Notes under the pieces: generated by a model
The model's input: only the letters and a program-made list of their open reading frames with translations
What the model was told of the DNA's origin: nothing
The model's database searches: none
Shown here: in pieces, positions 1-8,775 of the stretch
Layout: every line of letters begins with the position of its first letter
Numbering within the stretch: position 1 is the first letter of the stretch
Translations under genes and position numbers: made by a program
NCBI GenBank assembly: GCA_030528145.1
Contig: JAUMZK010000003.1
Span: 84,713-148,712 of the forward strand
Reading direction: 5' to 3'
From: Actinomycetaceae bacterium
GTDB taxonomy: Bacteria; Actinomycetota; Actinomycetes; Actinomycetales; Actinomycetaceae
Length of the DNA stretch: 64,000 nt

Positions 1-1
1 T

Positions 2-229
2 CGCTTCTTGCGCCTGCGCGAAACCGCTTTCCAAAAGCCCGATTCTTATTTCCGTTCTTATGCGGACCTTTCAGACGGGGAAGCCGTAGCCACGGCAAAA
101 CGCATCTGGAACAGCATAAACTTACCGAATCTGATGGAAAATATTCGCCCCACCAGGGGGCGTGCTCGCCTGATTATGACGAAAGATGCCGACCACCGGG
201 TACGCAACTTAAGATTGCGCAAAGTGTAG
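2..229 (+). CDS. coaA: Pantothenate kinase type I, C-terminal end (partial)
   Basis: The reading frame is open from the window edge and ends with TAG, so this is the 3' end of a longer gene. The last 40 residues carry the signature tail of Coa[11 protein letters not shown], then [12 protein letters not shown] and a terminal RNLRLRK, which matches the NxxxNIxPTRxRAxLIxxK...LRK ending of bacterial type I pantothenate kinases. CoaA phosphorylates pantothenate in the first step of coenzyme A synthesis in the cytosol. The P-loop half lies outside the window. It converges on glmM, a neighbour arrangement known in actinobacteria. Identity is confident from the tail; nothing can be said about the catalytic part. 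Confidence 0.85.
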   Translation, partial: RFLRLRETAFQKPDSYFRSYADLSDGEAVATAKRIWNSINLPNLMENIRPTRGRARLIMTKDADHRVRNLRLRKV

Positions 230-274
230 ACGGACGCCGTCCCACCGCCCTCGAAATGACGCGAAAACAGGGGT

Positions 275-314
275 GCGCCCCGACCGCGTTTCGGGTGGGT
301 GCCGGTCGGGGCGC
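275..314. terminator. Stem-loop between convergent coaA and glmM
   Basis: An 11-bp perfect inverted repeat (GCGCCCCGACC at 275-285, GGTCGGGGCGC at 304-314) sits between the convergent ends of coaA and glmM. There is no clear U-tract on either side, so it is a strong hairpin but not a textbook intrinsic terminator. Confidence 0.5.
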
Positions 315-334
315 TGTGGCGCGGACGAGCCGCG

Positions 335-1690
335 CTAGTCTTTCAGTGCGAGTTCCCTCGCAACTACAGTTGCGAGACTATCACATATGACATCCGCTTC
401 GCTCTGCGTAGCTGCTTCTACCATGACGCGCACTAAAGGTTCCGTTCCGGACGGTCGCAGTAGGACCCTCCCGCTTTCGCCTAATTGATCTTCTGCCTGC
501 GAAATAGCTTGTTGCAACACCTGGTTGGAACCTACCTGGGTCTTATCAACATTGGGCACATTAATCAGGGTTTGAGGGAGGCGCTTTATAAAATCAGTCA
601 ACTCTTTTAACGTTTTCCCGGTTTGTTTTACGCGGCGCGCAATCATCAAACTGGTCAACACGCCGTCACCAGTGGTGGCGTAGTCACTGATAATTACGTG
701 CCCAGATTGTTCCCCACCAATTCCGTAGCCGCATTCGCGCATTTTTTCGAGGACGTAGCGGTCCCCTACCGCCGTTTGTACAGTTTTAATTCCGGCTTCT
801 TTCATTGCCAATATCAGACCGAGGTTGCTCATGACGGTAACGACCAAGGTGTTGCCAGGCAGTTTGCCCTCTTCGCGCATTCCCAAGACCAACATACCCA
901 TAATTTTGTCGCCGTCAATCAGATTGCCTTCATGATCTACAGCCAAACACCGGTCTGCATCCCCGTCGTAAGCAACTCCGAAATCGCAACGCTGGCTAAG
1001 TACTGCATTTTGCAACTGCTGCGGATGGGTGGAACCACAGTTATCGTTGATATTACGCCCATCTGGGGAAGCGTTTATAACAACAGCATCTGCTCCGGCT
1101 GCGCGTAACGCTTCTGGTCCCAAGTAGCTGGCGGCGCCGTTGGCGCAATCCACTGCAATGCGCAACCCACTCAAATCCATGCCCACAGCATTCACGAGGT
1201 GCGCCAAATAGGTTTTGTCTACTGCCCGTGATTCTTCCTCAACCTCACCAACTTCCCCACCAACTGGGCGCTGCCACTCCTGTCCCAAAAGGGATTCAAT
1301 GTGCGCTTCGACCTCGTCAGGCAACTTGTACCCGCCTTTTGCGAAAAACTTTATTCCGTTATCTGGCATGGGGTTATGGGAAGCCGAAATCATAACCCCC
1401 AAATCGTAACCGCCCTCGTCAGTGAGGAACGCCACCGTAGGCGTAGTGACAACGCGCGCCCGGTCCACATCCATGCCCGCGCTCGCCAACCCAGCAGTAA
1501 TGGCGTGGTCCAAAAACTCACCAGAAATGCGGGTATCCCGCCCCACCACAGCGCGGAGTCGCCGCCCTTGGTTCTGTGGATTAGACCGCACCATGCGTGC
1601 CGCCGCTACGCCCAGACCGAGCGCCAGTTCCGCCGTCAGATCCTTATTTGCCAGACCCCGCACCCCGTCGGTACCAAATAGTTTCGCCAT
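335..1690 (-). CDS. glmM: Phosphoglucosamine mutase
   Basis: GlmM interconverts glucosamine-6-phosphate and glucosamine-1-phosphate on the way to UDP-GlcNAc for peptidoglycan. The 451-residue protein has all four family signatures: the phosphoserine loop SASHNP with active Ser near residue 104, the metal loop DGDADR near 245, the sugar-binding GGEQSGH, and the phosphate-binding RPSGTEPLVRV near the C-terminus. The start is taken at the ATG of MAKLFGTDGVRG, preceded by AAAGGA; an in-frame extension of eight residues upstream is not conserved. It follows rpsI on the same strand with a terminator between, so it probably has its own promoter. Full length and intact. Confidence 0.97.
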   Translation of the reverse strand: MAKLFGTDGVRGLANKDLTAELALGLGVAAARMVRSNPQNQGRRLRAVVGRDTRISGEFLDHAITAGLASAGMDVDRARVVTTPTVAFLTDEGGYDLGVMISASHNPMPDNGIKFFAKGGYKLPDEVEAHIESLLGQEWQRPVGGEVGEVEEESRAVDKTYLAHLVNAVGMDLSGLRIAVDCANGAASYLGPEALRAAGADAVVINASPDGRNINDNCGSTHPQQLQNAVLSQRCDFGVAYDGDADRCLAVDHEGNLIDGDKIMGMLVLGMREEGKLPGNTLVVTVMSNLGLILAMKEAGIKTVQTAVGDRYVLEKMRECGYGIGGEQSGHVIISDYATTGDGVLTSLMIARRVKQTGKTLKELTDFIKRLPQTLINVPNVDKTQVGSNQVLQQAISQAEDQLGESGRVLLRPSGTEPLVRVMVEAATQSEADVICDSLATVVARELALKD

Positions 1691-1750
1691 GAAAAGTCCT
1701 TTCTTCAGGTCCAATTCTATAGTGTCCGTACCAAGGCGAAACTGGGCGTT

Positions 1751-1777
1751 AAAACAAAAAACCCGGCCAGAGCCGGG
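1751..1777 (-). terminator. Intrinsic terminator after rpsI
   Basis: On the minus strand a CCCGGC/GCCGGG stem with a four-base loop (1762-1777) is followed by a T-rich run (complement of 1751-1761). It ends the rplM-rpsI transcript before glmM. Confidence 0.8.
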
Positions 1778-1791
1778 AATTTTTGCAAGCT

Positions 1792-2280
1792 TTAGCGCTT
1801 GGAGTATTGCGGCGCCTTACGGGCCTTCTTAAGACCAGCCTTCTTGCGTTCCACAGCACGAGCGTCGCGGGTCAAGAAGCCTGCCTTCTTAAGTGCCGGG
1901 CGGTTTGCTTCGCGGTCAATTTCGTTCAGTGCGCGGGCAATACCCAGGCGCACCGCGCCAGCTTGACCGGAAATGCCGCCACCGCCGACGCGGACGATCA
2001 CATCAAAGCGACCAGCCAGGTCGAGCAGGGTAAAAGGACCGGATACTAGTTGTTGGTGCAGTCGGTTCGGGAAGTATTCTTCCAAAGTACGACCGTTAAT
2101 AGACCATTTGCCTTCGCCGGGAATCAAACGAACGCGAGCAATCGCGCGCTTGCGGCGACCCAGACCAATGCCAGGAGCCATAATGGACTGACCTGTACCT
2201 TGAGCAGGCGCTTCGGTTTCGGTCGTGTATTCTGCGGGAGCTTCGAGCTCTTCGATTTCTTCTACAGTGTTTTCAGCCAC
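1792..2280 (-). CDS. rpsI: 30S ribosomal protein S9
   Basis: Small-subunit protein whose C-terminal tail reaches the P-site tRNA. The last 130 residues match the S9 core ([12 protein letters not shown], then [19 protein letters not shown], ending QYSKR). The first 35 residues form a Glu-rich extension, as in many actinobacterial S9 proteins. The GTG start is preceded by GAGGA seven bases upstream. It lies 24 bases behind rplM, its usual operon partner. Confidence 0.97.
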   Translation of the reverse strand: MAENTVEEIEELEAPAEYTTETEAPAQGTGQSIMAPGIGLGRRKRAIARVRLIPGEGKWSINGRTLEEYFPNRLHQQLVSGPFTLLDLAGRFDVIVRVGGGGISGQAGAVRLGIARALNEIDREANRPALKKAGFLTRDARAVERKKAGLKKARKAPQYSKR

Positions 2281-2304
2281 GTTATTCCTCAGGGTATCGG
2301 ACGA

Positions 2305-2748
2305 CTACTGGTCGACCTTCTTGATTTCGACGGGTTCGGGCTGCTGTGCCGTGTGCGGGTGCTCAGAGCCGGCGAAGACGCGCAGTTTGGTCATCTGCTT
2401 ACGACCAAGCTTGTTATGAGGAACCATACCGCGTACTGCCTTGGTGATAACCCGTTCCGGGTGAGTTTCCATGAGTTCACGGTAGGTGACAGCTTTCAGA
2501 CCACCCGGATAGCCGGAGTGCCGGTAAGCTTTCTTGTTGTCCAGCTTGTTTCCAGTAAGGACGACCTTGTCGGCGTTAATGACAATTACGTAGTCGCCGC
2601 AGTCGATGTGGGGTGCGTAAATTGGCTTATGCTTCCCACGGAGCAGGTTCGCAACAGTGGTTGCGAGTCGTCCAAGGACGACGTCTTGGGCGTCGACAAT
2701 ATACCACTTCTTGGTGATGTCGCTAGCCTTCGGTGTATAGGTGCGCAC
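2305..2748 (-). CDS. rplM: 50S ribosomal protein L13
   Basis: Early-assembly 23S rRNA-binding protein. The 147-residue sequence shows typical L13 segments: [16 protein letters not shown] near the N-terminus, [16 protein letters not shown], and [25 protein letters not shown] near the C-terminus. It starts with GTG after an AAGG ribosome-binding site and leads the rplM-rpsI operon. The promoter should lie in the roughly 150-base gap upstream. Confidence 0.97.
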   Translation of the reverse strand: MRTYTPKASDITKKWYIVDAQDVVLGRLATTVANLLRGKHKPIYAPHIDCGDYVIVINADKVVLTGNKLDNKKAYRHSGYPGGLKAVTYRELMETHPERVITKAVRGMVPHNKLGRKQMTKLRVFAGSEHPHTAQQPEPVEIKKVDQ

Positions 2749-2901
2749 TTGCGTAGCCTTCGATAGTCGGTTTACGGCAGTTGCCGTCTTGAATGCTTTT
2801 CGTGTTCGCTTGGGTTGCGGGCGACGAGTGGGATGGCGTCTTACCCAAAGCGCAACTATCTAAGGTTACCTGCTAGTAAAGCGACTTTCAAAACGATGTG
2901 T

Positions 2902-4185
2902 TTAACCCCTCACCACTATCAGTGAGCGTGGCGGAATTACAACATGCCCTGTAACAGACTTACTGCTAACCAAGTCTGTGCCATTGATGCCCGGTAATTC
3001 CGCCGCTTTGTCGCGGTGATTGAGCATTATTTGGTGCCCCGCACGAATCTGTTCCACGCCAGGAGTTACGGTTGGTATTTGCAATTTGGTTTGCAGGGCA
3101 CTGACGAGGGCGATGGCTGCACGCCCACACGGGTCCAGATCCGCCCCCACTTCCCAAATGTAGCCTTTCGCTACTTTCGCTCTGGTGACAACCGGATTTT
3201 CGTCCTCGTCAGTAACTATTATTTCGCGAGCGATACCGGGGACGAGAGTGCGACGAGACCAGGCGCCCTCGGGAACTAGTGACGTAACAAAACTGATGGC
3301 GTAAGGGGCGGGCGTCGGTTCGTAAAGATGTTTGAGGGCGCCACGCAGGTGCGCCGCCGTGACTCGCAGTTTGACGCCGGGGCTGGCAGGTAATTGTGGA
3401 CTTTGCAGTTGTCCGGTTATGCGGTAGGCGCGCGGGTCGAATATTTCTGATACCCCGGACGTTCCTGGCATGCCCGCTGGCAGTTTGTCTGTTTTCCCCG
3501 GTTCACTCTGCGCGCTCGGACGTTCCAGCATTTCTGCAGTGTTTTTAAAGTCGCCTTTTTGCCCGGCGTTTTGATGTTGGATTACGAGGACGCCCCCACT
3601 GTTAACGAATTCTGCTAACTGTGGCGGCAACGCGGCAGCGTCGGCGTCGGACGCATTTTGTGACTTCGACGTGCCCTGCCCCAATTGCGAAGGCGTGGTT
3701 AGGACAATGCGCGCAGCAGAAAAATCGGTGCGCGCGCTGGCACGAACCCCGTAACCCAACTCCCAAAAAGTGCGGTACCACGGGAAAAGTTCGCCACCGC
3801 CCTCGCGAAAATCCGTGTAAACAGTCACATCGGCACGCATTTGTTCGGTAATGAGGCGGCGCAGATTCGCGATCTCGTTTTGCCACAGCTGCTGGGTTAG
3901 GCTCAAGGCGGTGCCGGGCAGACCTGTGTCCGCCGCATTTGCGGCAACCCCTCCCCTAAGTTCCGTCGTGTCTGCTGTTTGTGCCCGTCCGGCGCCACCC
4001 ACCTGAACCTTCACTCCGCGCGCCAACAGCGCGGCTGACCAGAGGGCGACGCGTCCGGACTGGGCGTCCTCGCCTTCCCATATCCACGGCGCGGACAGCC
4101 CCGCCAAATAGTCACCATGCCACAGCAAAGCGGGCGTGTCTGCCGCTTTATAATTTACCTGCATCACACCATCATAAGCGGGCAA
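2902..4185 (-). CDS. GH42-like trimerisation/C-terminal domain protein without a catalytic barrel
   Basis: Residues ~95-200 (LFPWYRTFWELGYGV, then LPPQLAEFVNSGGVLVI) resemble the trimerisation domain of GH42 beta-galactosidases. The C-terminus (GVEQIRAGHQIMLNHRDKAAE, then a PPRSLIVVRG end) resembles the GH42 beta-sandwich tail. No GH42 TIM barrel or catalytic acid motif is present in the 427 residues, so this is either a truncated descendant or a stand-alone non-catalytic protein. A TTG start at 4185 is favoured because GGGGAGAG lies six bases upstream. It begins 15 bases after the PH-domain gene and is probably cotranscribed with it. The domain reading is by eye and moderately sure; the function is unknown. 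Confidence 0.5.
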   Translation of the reverse strand: MPAYDGVMQVNYKAADTPALLWHGDYLAGLSAPWIWEGEDAQSGRVALWSAALLARGVKVQVGGAGRAQTADTTELRGGVAANAADTGLPGTALSLTQQLWQNEIANLRRLITEQMRADVTVYTDFREGGGELFPWYRTFWELGYGVRASARTDFSAARIVLTTPSQLGQGTSKSQNASDADAAALPPQLAEFVNSGGVLVIQHQNAGQKGDFKNTAEMLERPSAQSEPGKTDKLPAGMPGTSGVSEIFDPRAYRITGQLQSPQLPASPGVKLRVTAAHLRGALKHLYEPTPAPYAISFVTSLVPEGAWSRRTLVPGIAREIIVTDEDENPVVTRAKVAKGYIWEVGADLDPCGRAAIALVSALQTKLQIPTVTPGVEQIRAGHQIMLNHRDKAAELPGINGTDLVSSKSVTGHVVIPPRSLIVVRG

Positions 4186-4200
4186 CTGCGCTCTCCCCCA

Positions 4201-5931
4201 TTACGGCAAGGGTACTGCCAGCCATTTGCGCATCCTTTGCTGCCAGTCCGCGAAGGGTTCTTCACCTGCGCGCAATTCCGCCATTTTGGCTTGGTGCATC
4301 AGCATTTGCCCCGCATATTCCTGACGCAAGTGGGGTATGCGTCCACTAACAGGCATATTCGGAACCAGGTCCAAGCGGACGGTGGCGACCTTCAACAGGC
4401 GTTGCAAAGGGCCTTGCTTCATAGTTACCGATTGCGCGTGTTCATGCGGAATAACAGTGAATTTGCGGTCCCACAGCCCGTCCCGTATTGCCATGACAGT
4501 GCGCGTAGACAAACCGGCTTTGCGGTGGAACGTGAGCGGATCAAAGAGGAAGCAGCGGCGCCCCACCGGCGTGAAATATTCCCCGGTCCCGCTCCCTGTC
4601 AAAGCCTCTTTCAAGAACGCGTCCGGGTCTTCTACGCCCAGGTCCCGCACCACCAACCACAGGGCCTTCAAGGCTTGCTCGCGACTGCCAATAGGCAACA
4701 ATGCGGTGTGTCCATTGCCAGATTCCCCGCCATTGTCTTTTTCCGCACCGAATCCGGCGAGGACGACACGCACCCGCCACCAGTCCTTCGGTCGCCATAG
4801 CAACGGCTGTTCCAAACGAACCGCATGTACCCGCCCAGGTGGAATGGTTAAAGAATTGGTTTTCGTTAGCCCGCGCGTGAGCCGAATACCCCGACTGGTA
4901 ATCGCAGCCGTGAAATTAAACTCTTGATTCAGCTGTTGCACTACTAGTTGCAAATGCGTGATAACTGCAATGACGATTGCCGCCACGGTGGTTACAGACA
5001 GCGCGAAGGCGACCTCCGCAGAATTGATCTGAATAAAAATCCCGCCCCCAACCACCACTACAAGTACCAACAAAGTGAACAGCACGCGCGAAGAGATCAA
5101 CGTACCCAACACGAAAATAGCCGTATCCATAGTAAAGAAAGTCGTCCCTTTCCAGGGACTAGCCTGATGCCTGTGCAAAAGTCCCGAGTGCCCTACCCCA
5201 GAATCTTCTACCGGCAAAGGCGGAACCGGACTGTCGCCCTCGCGATAGCCGAACTGGTGACCATCGTCAATACCAGTCTTGTCCGTACCAACCGTCTGCG
5301 TCACGCAGACCGTTTCCTCTGGCGAAAACGATTTATGCAGGATTTCCGCGCGCACCCTTTCCAGGTCGCCCACAGCTAAGTAGCGGATAGAAACGTTAGA
5401 TTTTCCCCCACCGGCCGATTCGACCTTTATTTCGCCCACTCCGACGATGCGCGCAAACAAGGGACGAACGATATCCACCGATTGCACGCGTTCTAGCGGC
5501 GTACTGCGGTGATTTTTGAAGATTATGCCCTTGCGAAAATGCACTGCCTCCGCGGTTATCGTCCAGTAAGTGTTGCGCCATGCTAGGTAGCAATAAGCCA
5601 CCACCAACGCCAACAGCGCAACGAGCGCCAAAACCAACAACAGCCAAAGCAGCTCCGGTTTAGAACTAATGTTCGCCTTTCGAAACGTTATTATAGAAGG
5701 CAAATTCGCAGCAATAATAGCTATCAGTGCAACTAGCGCCGTCCCCGCTTCCACTAATGGTGACAAGGGGTGGACACGCCGCCACCGCATTTTCCCAGCC
5801 GTATCGTCTGCGTCATTTCGCCGCACGCCACCAGAACCGTGTTCGAAGTGAGGATCCTGCCCTTCCGCCCTCGGCGGCACGCCCCCCGCAGAAGACCGCG
5901 CACCGGAAAATTCGCTTTCTGAACGTTCCAT
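4201..5931 (-). CDS. Membrane protein with three bacterial PH (bPH2/YdbT-like) domains
   Basis: A 576-residue integral membrane protein. A hydrophilic N-terminus (~1-60) is followed by two transmembrane segments (~65-115) and a first bPH2 domain (YWTITAEAVHFRKGIIFKNH, then LERVQSVDIVRPLFARIVG). A second membrane pair (~270-335) precedes a second PH repeat (AAITSRGIRLTRGL...RVHAVRLEQPLLWR). A third PH-like stretch lies near 490-560 (TVIPHEHAQSVTMKQGPLQR). This is the YdbT architecture. Its start codon overlaps the stop of the YdbS-like gene (TAATG), so the pair is translationally coupled. The exact role is unknown; a membrane-envelope function is inferred from the family. Confidence 0.85.
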   Translation of the reverse strand: MERSESEFSGARSSAGGVPPRAEGQDPHFEHGSGGVRRNDADDTAGKMRWRRVHPLSPLVEAGTALVALIAIIAANLPSIITFRKANISSKPELLWLLLVLALVALLALVVAYCYLAWRNTYWTITAEAVHFRKGIIFKNHRSTPLERVQSVDIVRPLFARIVGVGEIKVESAGGGKSNVSIRYLAVGDLERVRAEILHKSFSPEETVCVTQTVGTDKTGIDDGHQFGYREGDSPVPPLPVEDSGVGHSGLLHRHQASPWKGTTFFTMDTAIFVLGTLISSRVLFTLLVLVVVVGGGIFIQINSAEVAFALSVTTVAAIVIAVITHLQLVVQQLNQEFNFTAAITSRGIRLTRGLTKTNSLTIPPGRVHAVRLEQPLLWRPKDWWRVRVVLAGFGAEKDNGGESGNGHTALLPIGSREQALKALWLVVRDLGVEDPDAFLKEALTGSGTGEYFTPVGRRCFLFDPLTFHRKAGLSTRTVMAIRDGLWDRKFTVIPHEHAQSVTMKQGPLQRLLKVATVRLDLVPNMPVSGRIPHLRQEYAGQMLMHQAKMAELRAGEEPFADWQQRMRKWLAVPLP

Positions 5932-6443
5932 TACAACCCTGCCATTTCGGCGCGACCAAGACGGGTCAAATGCTGGCGCAACTGCGTCGCTTCAGCTACC
6001 GGTAATCCCGGAATGGACGCGTCCGAGGACGCCGATGCGGTATGCAGTTTCACTTCCGCAATTCCTACCATGCGAGAAATCGGCCCCTCCGCGAGGTCAA
6101 CAAACTGCAAACGCCCGAAAGGCACCACGGTCAATTTGCGAAACATAATGCCACGCCGAATCAGCAATTCTTTGTCAGTAATCGCCCACATCAATGCACG
6201 CACCTGGCGGGGTATCAACCACAACTGCCAGATTCCGAGGACGATGGGGACAATTTCCAGTACCAGGAACCATTTACTGCCCCCGAAGCCAGCTCCTACA
6301 GCAATAATTGCTGCAAGAATTATTACCTCCAGCAACACACCCGCTAAACGCACTTTAGTCAGTGCCGGAGAAACTGGGGAAAAGGAGACGCCCGGAAGGG
6401 AGAAAACCATGTCCTCGTCCTCTGAATTACTGCGCTTTTTCAT
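5931..6443 (-). CDS. Membrane protein with one bacterial PH (bPH2/YdbS-like) domain
   Basis: About 170 residues: two transmembrane helices (~30-75) then one bPH2 domain with the usual signature (ALMWAITDKELLIRRGIMFRK, then VVPFGRLQFVDLAEGPISRM). This is the YdbS partner of the downstream YdbT-like gene. The ATG at 6443 is preferred because AGGGTG lies six bases upstream; an in-frame GTG at 6452 would add three residues. It is transcribed divergently from the response regulator, and the shared promoter region is about 90 bases. Confidence 0.85.
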   Translation of the reverse strand: MKKRSNSEDEDMVFSLPGVSFSPVSPALTKVRLAGVLLEVIILAAIIAVGAGFGGSKWFLVLEIVPIVLGIWQLWLIPRQVRALMWAITDKELLIRRGIMFRKLTVVPFGRLQFVDLAEGPISRMVGIAEVKLHTASASSDASIPGLPVAEATQLRQHLTRLGRAEMAGL

Positions 6444-6539
6444 ACCAGACACCCTATCAAAACGTGCGCACCCCCAGCCGCCACGGGCACTCCAGCGACT
6501 TTTCAGCCATCTTTGAGGTTGCTGCGTAGGATTAACCTT

Positions 6540-7235
6540 ATGGAAAACACTCCTGAGGCACGCTTATTAGTTGTTGATGACGAACCAAACATTCGCGACT
6601 TATTGGCCTCCTCGCTGCGCTTTGCTGGTTTTGATGTAAGCATTGCTGGGGATGGCAATAATGGTCTATCCGCCGCCAAGTCGCAGTCTTTCGACCTCAT
6701 CGTTATGGACGTAATGATGCCCGACATGGATGGGTTTACAGTGACGCGTAACCTGCGCACTGCCGGTATTACAACACCCGTCCTGTTTTTGACCGCCCGT
6801 GATGACATGCAGGACAAGATTCAGGGGCTGACTGTAGGTGGCGACGACTATGTTACGAAACCCTTCGGTTTAGAAGAAGTGGTGGCGCGAATTCGCGCAA
6901 TTTTGCGCCGTACCCGCGACAGTGGCAACGATTCTTCAATTACGGTGGCAGATATTTCTCTTGACGAGGACGCCCACGAAGTGCGCCGCGCAGGGCACTC
7001 TATCGATTTGTCACCAACCGAATTTAAATTGTTGCGTTATTTGATGATGAACGAAGGACGCGTGGTGTCGAAAATGCAGATTTTGGACCACGTGTGGGAA
7101 TATGACTGGGATGGCGACGCAGCTATTGTCGAGTCCTATATTAGCTATTTGCGACGCAAGCTGGACGTTGCTGGTTCCAGTGGGGAAATCATTCATACTC
7201 GGCGGGGCGTTGGCTACATCATGCGGCAAGAGTAG
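6540..7235 (+). CDS. OmpR-family response regulator (TrcR/TcrX-like)
   Basis: A 231-residue two-domain regulator. The receiver has the acidic pair Asp13-Asp14, the phospho-acceptor Asp57 in the IVMDVMMPDMDGF motif, and the Lys of VTKPF near residue 107. The C-terminal winged helix (~135-228) carries LSPTEFKLLRYLMMNEGRV and a final RRGVGYIMR. The LTVGGDDYVTKPFGLEEVVARI stretch is close to mycobacterial TrcR/TcrX. The ATG at 6540 is chosen with AGGA nine bases upstream; an upstream in-frame start adds nine unconserved residues. The stop overlaps the kinase start (TAGTG). Its signal is not visible in sequence. Confidence 0.93.
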   Translation: MENTPEARLLVVDDEPNIRDLLASSLRFAGFDVSIAGDGNNGLSAAKSQSFDLIVMDVMMPDMDGFTVTRNLRTAGITTPVLFLTARDDMQDKIQGLTVGGDDYVTKPFGLEEVVARIRAILRRTRDSGNDSSITVADISLDEDAHEVRRAGHSIDLSPTEFKLLRYLMMNEGRVVSKMQILDHVWEYDWDGDAAIVESYISYLRRKLDVAGSSGEIIHTRRGVGYIMRQE

Positions 7236-8722
7236 TGACCCCCCACAGTATATTCCGCTTCATAGGGCGAATGCGCGGGCGCTGGCACCAAATCACTTTG
7301 AGCCTGCGCCTGGTAGTTGTTACTACCACGTTGCTAATGGTGGGACTGGCTTTGGCCGGTGCCACCATTATGGGTGTACTGCAAACTCACTTGACCCGCC
7401 AGGTTGATGAAAGCTTACAAACCTCGGCGGCACGATTGGCGGTATCTTCAGCCAGGTCGCTACTGCAGAACTTGGAACCGGCATTGCCTTCGGACTATTA
7501 CGTGCGCGTACACCTTGTAGATGGGGATGACCGGGAACTAATTTCCGAAGTCACAAAACAAGTTGCCGGCACGCCCAGACCCGGCAAAATTTTGCGAGAC
7601 AGCGAGGTTCCGCAAGGGTCTATGACCCGCCCAGTTTCAGTCAAATCCACCAAGGCAGGCGTACATTGGCGCGCCGTCGCAGTACCCATTTATCAGGGCG
7701 AAGAACGAATTGGAGTAGTAACTGTGGCGCTGCCACTCATCGGCGTATCAAGAACCATCTCCAACGTCACCTGGTATCTGCTGTTCTCCTCCGCTTCCCT
7801 AATGTTTTTGGGCGCAATCGCCGCCTACTATTTGGTACGCCGCGAGCTGCGTCCTCTACGCGCAATCGAACAGGTTGCAGGCAGAATTGCCGAGGGCGAC
7901 TTGACCCAACGCGTCGCCCTCGAACCACGCCAAACCGAAATTGGTTCCCTGGGATGGTCACTGAATAAAATGCTGTCCCAAATCGAACAATCCTTCGCGG
8001 ACCGGGCAAAATCGGAACAAAAAATGCAGCGCTTCGTCTCTGATGCTTCCCACGAACTGCGCACTCCCCTGGCGACGCTGCGCGGATATGGGGAACTGTA
8101 CCGCATGGGGGCGGTTCCCCCTGAACGCGTGCCCGAAGTCATGGGGCGCATAGAATCCGAAGCCACCCGCATGACCGACCTCGTCAACGACCTGCTAAAA
8201 CTGGCACGCCTGGACGAATCCCGACCAATGAATTTCGAACAAACCGACCTGACAGAACTATGTCGCCTGGCCGCCCTCGACATGGAAGCGCTGGACCGCA
8301 CCCGCACAGTGACCGTCATCAGTTTGGACGGCGACCACGAAGTGCCCCCAATCTTTGCGGTAGTAGACCGCAACTTAATTGCGCAAGTGCTGACCAACCT
8401 TTCAGGCAATATTACCCGTTATACTCCACAGGGTACGCCGGTCGAATTTGCTATTGGTACCGGTACCGATTGCGTAGTTATTGAAGTACGCGACCACGGT
8501 CCGGGCATCGCCCCTGAGGAATGGGAACGCGTTTTTGAGCGCTTTTACCGTTCCGACACGTCCCGTGCGCGTGCCACTGGCGGCTCTGGGTTGGGACTGG
8601 CAATTGTGAATGCGATAGTTAATGCCCACGGTGGGACGGCGCATATGGACCATACCGAGGACGGTGGACTGACCGTGCGTCTGACGCTACCAAAGGTGGC
8701 GCCGGCAGCAAACTGTGACTAA
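7235..8722 (+). CDS. Sensor histidine kinase, HAMP type (TrcS-like)
   Basis: A 495-residue membrane kinase cognate to the adjacent regulator. Membrane segments at ~25-48 and ~180-200 flank a ~130-residue extracellular sensor. A HAMP domain (~200-255) is followed by the dimerisation/phosphotransfer helix with His273 in SDASHELRTPLATLRGY. The ATPase domain shows an N box (NLSGNITRYTP), the G1 box DHGPGIA and a glycine-rich GGSGLGLAIV. The GTG start overlaps the regulator's TAG, indicating translational coupling. All catalytic motifs are intact. The stimulus cannot be told; the family often senses envelope or redox state, which is only inference here. Confidence 0.93.
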   Translation: MTPHSIFRFIGRMRGRWHQITLSLRLVVVTTTLLMVGLALAGATIMGVLQTHLTRQVDESLQTSAARLAVSSARSLLQNLEPALPSDYYVRVHLVDGDDRELISEVTKQVAGTPRPGKILRDSEVPQGSMTRPVSVKSTKAGVHWRAVAVPIYQGEERIGVVTVALPLIGVSRTISNVTWYLLFSSASLMFLGAIAAYYLVRRELRPLRAIEQVAGRIAEGDLTQRVALEPRQTEIGSLGWSLNKMLSQIEQSFADRAKSEQKMQRFVSDASHELRTPLATLRGYGELYRMGAVPPERVPEVMGRIESEATRMTDLVNDLLKLARLDESRPMNFEQTDLTELCRLAALDMEALDRTRTVTVISLDGDHEVPPIFAVVDRNLIAQVLTNLSGNITRYTPQGTPVEFAIGTGTDCVVIEVRDHGPGIAPEEWERVFERFYRSDTSRARATGGSGLGLAIVNAIVNAHGGTAHMDHTEDGGLTVRLTLPKVAPAANCD

Positions 8723-8775
8723 ACTTTGCTTCTGCACCAAGGCGCATTAGGCTTAGCGTACGTGAAAGGTTTGGT

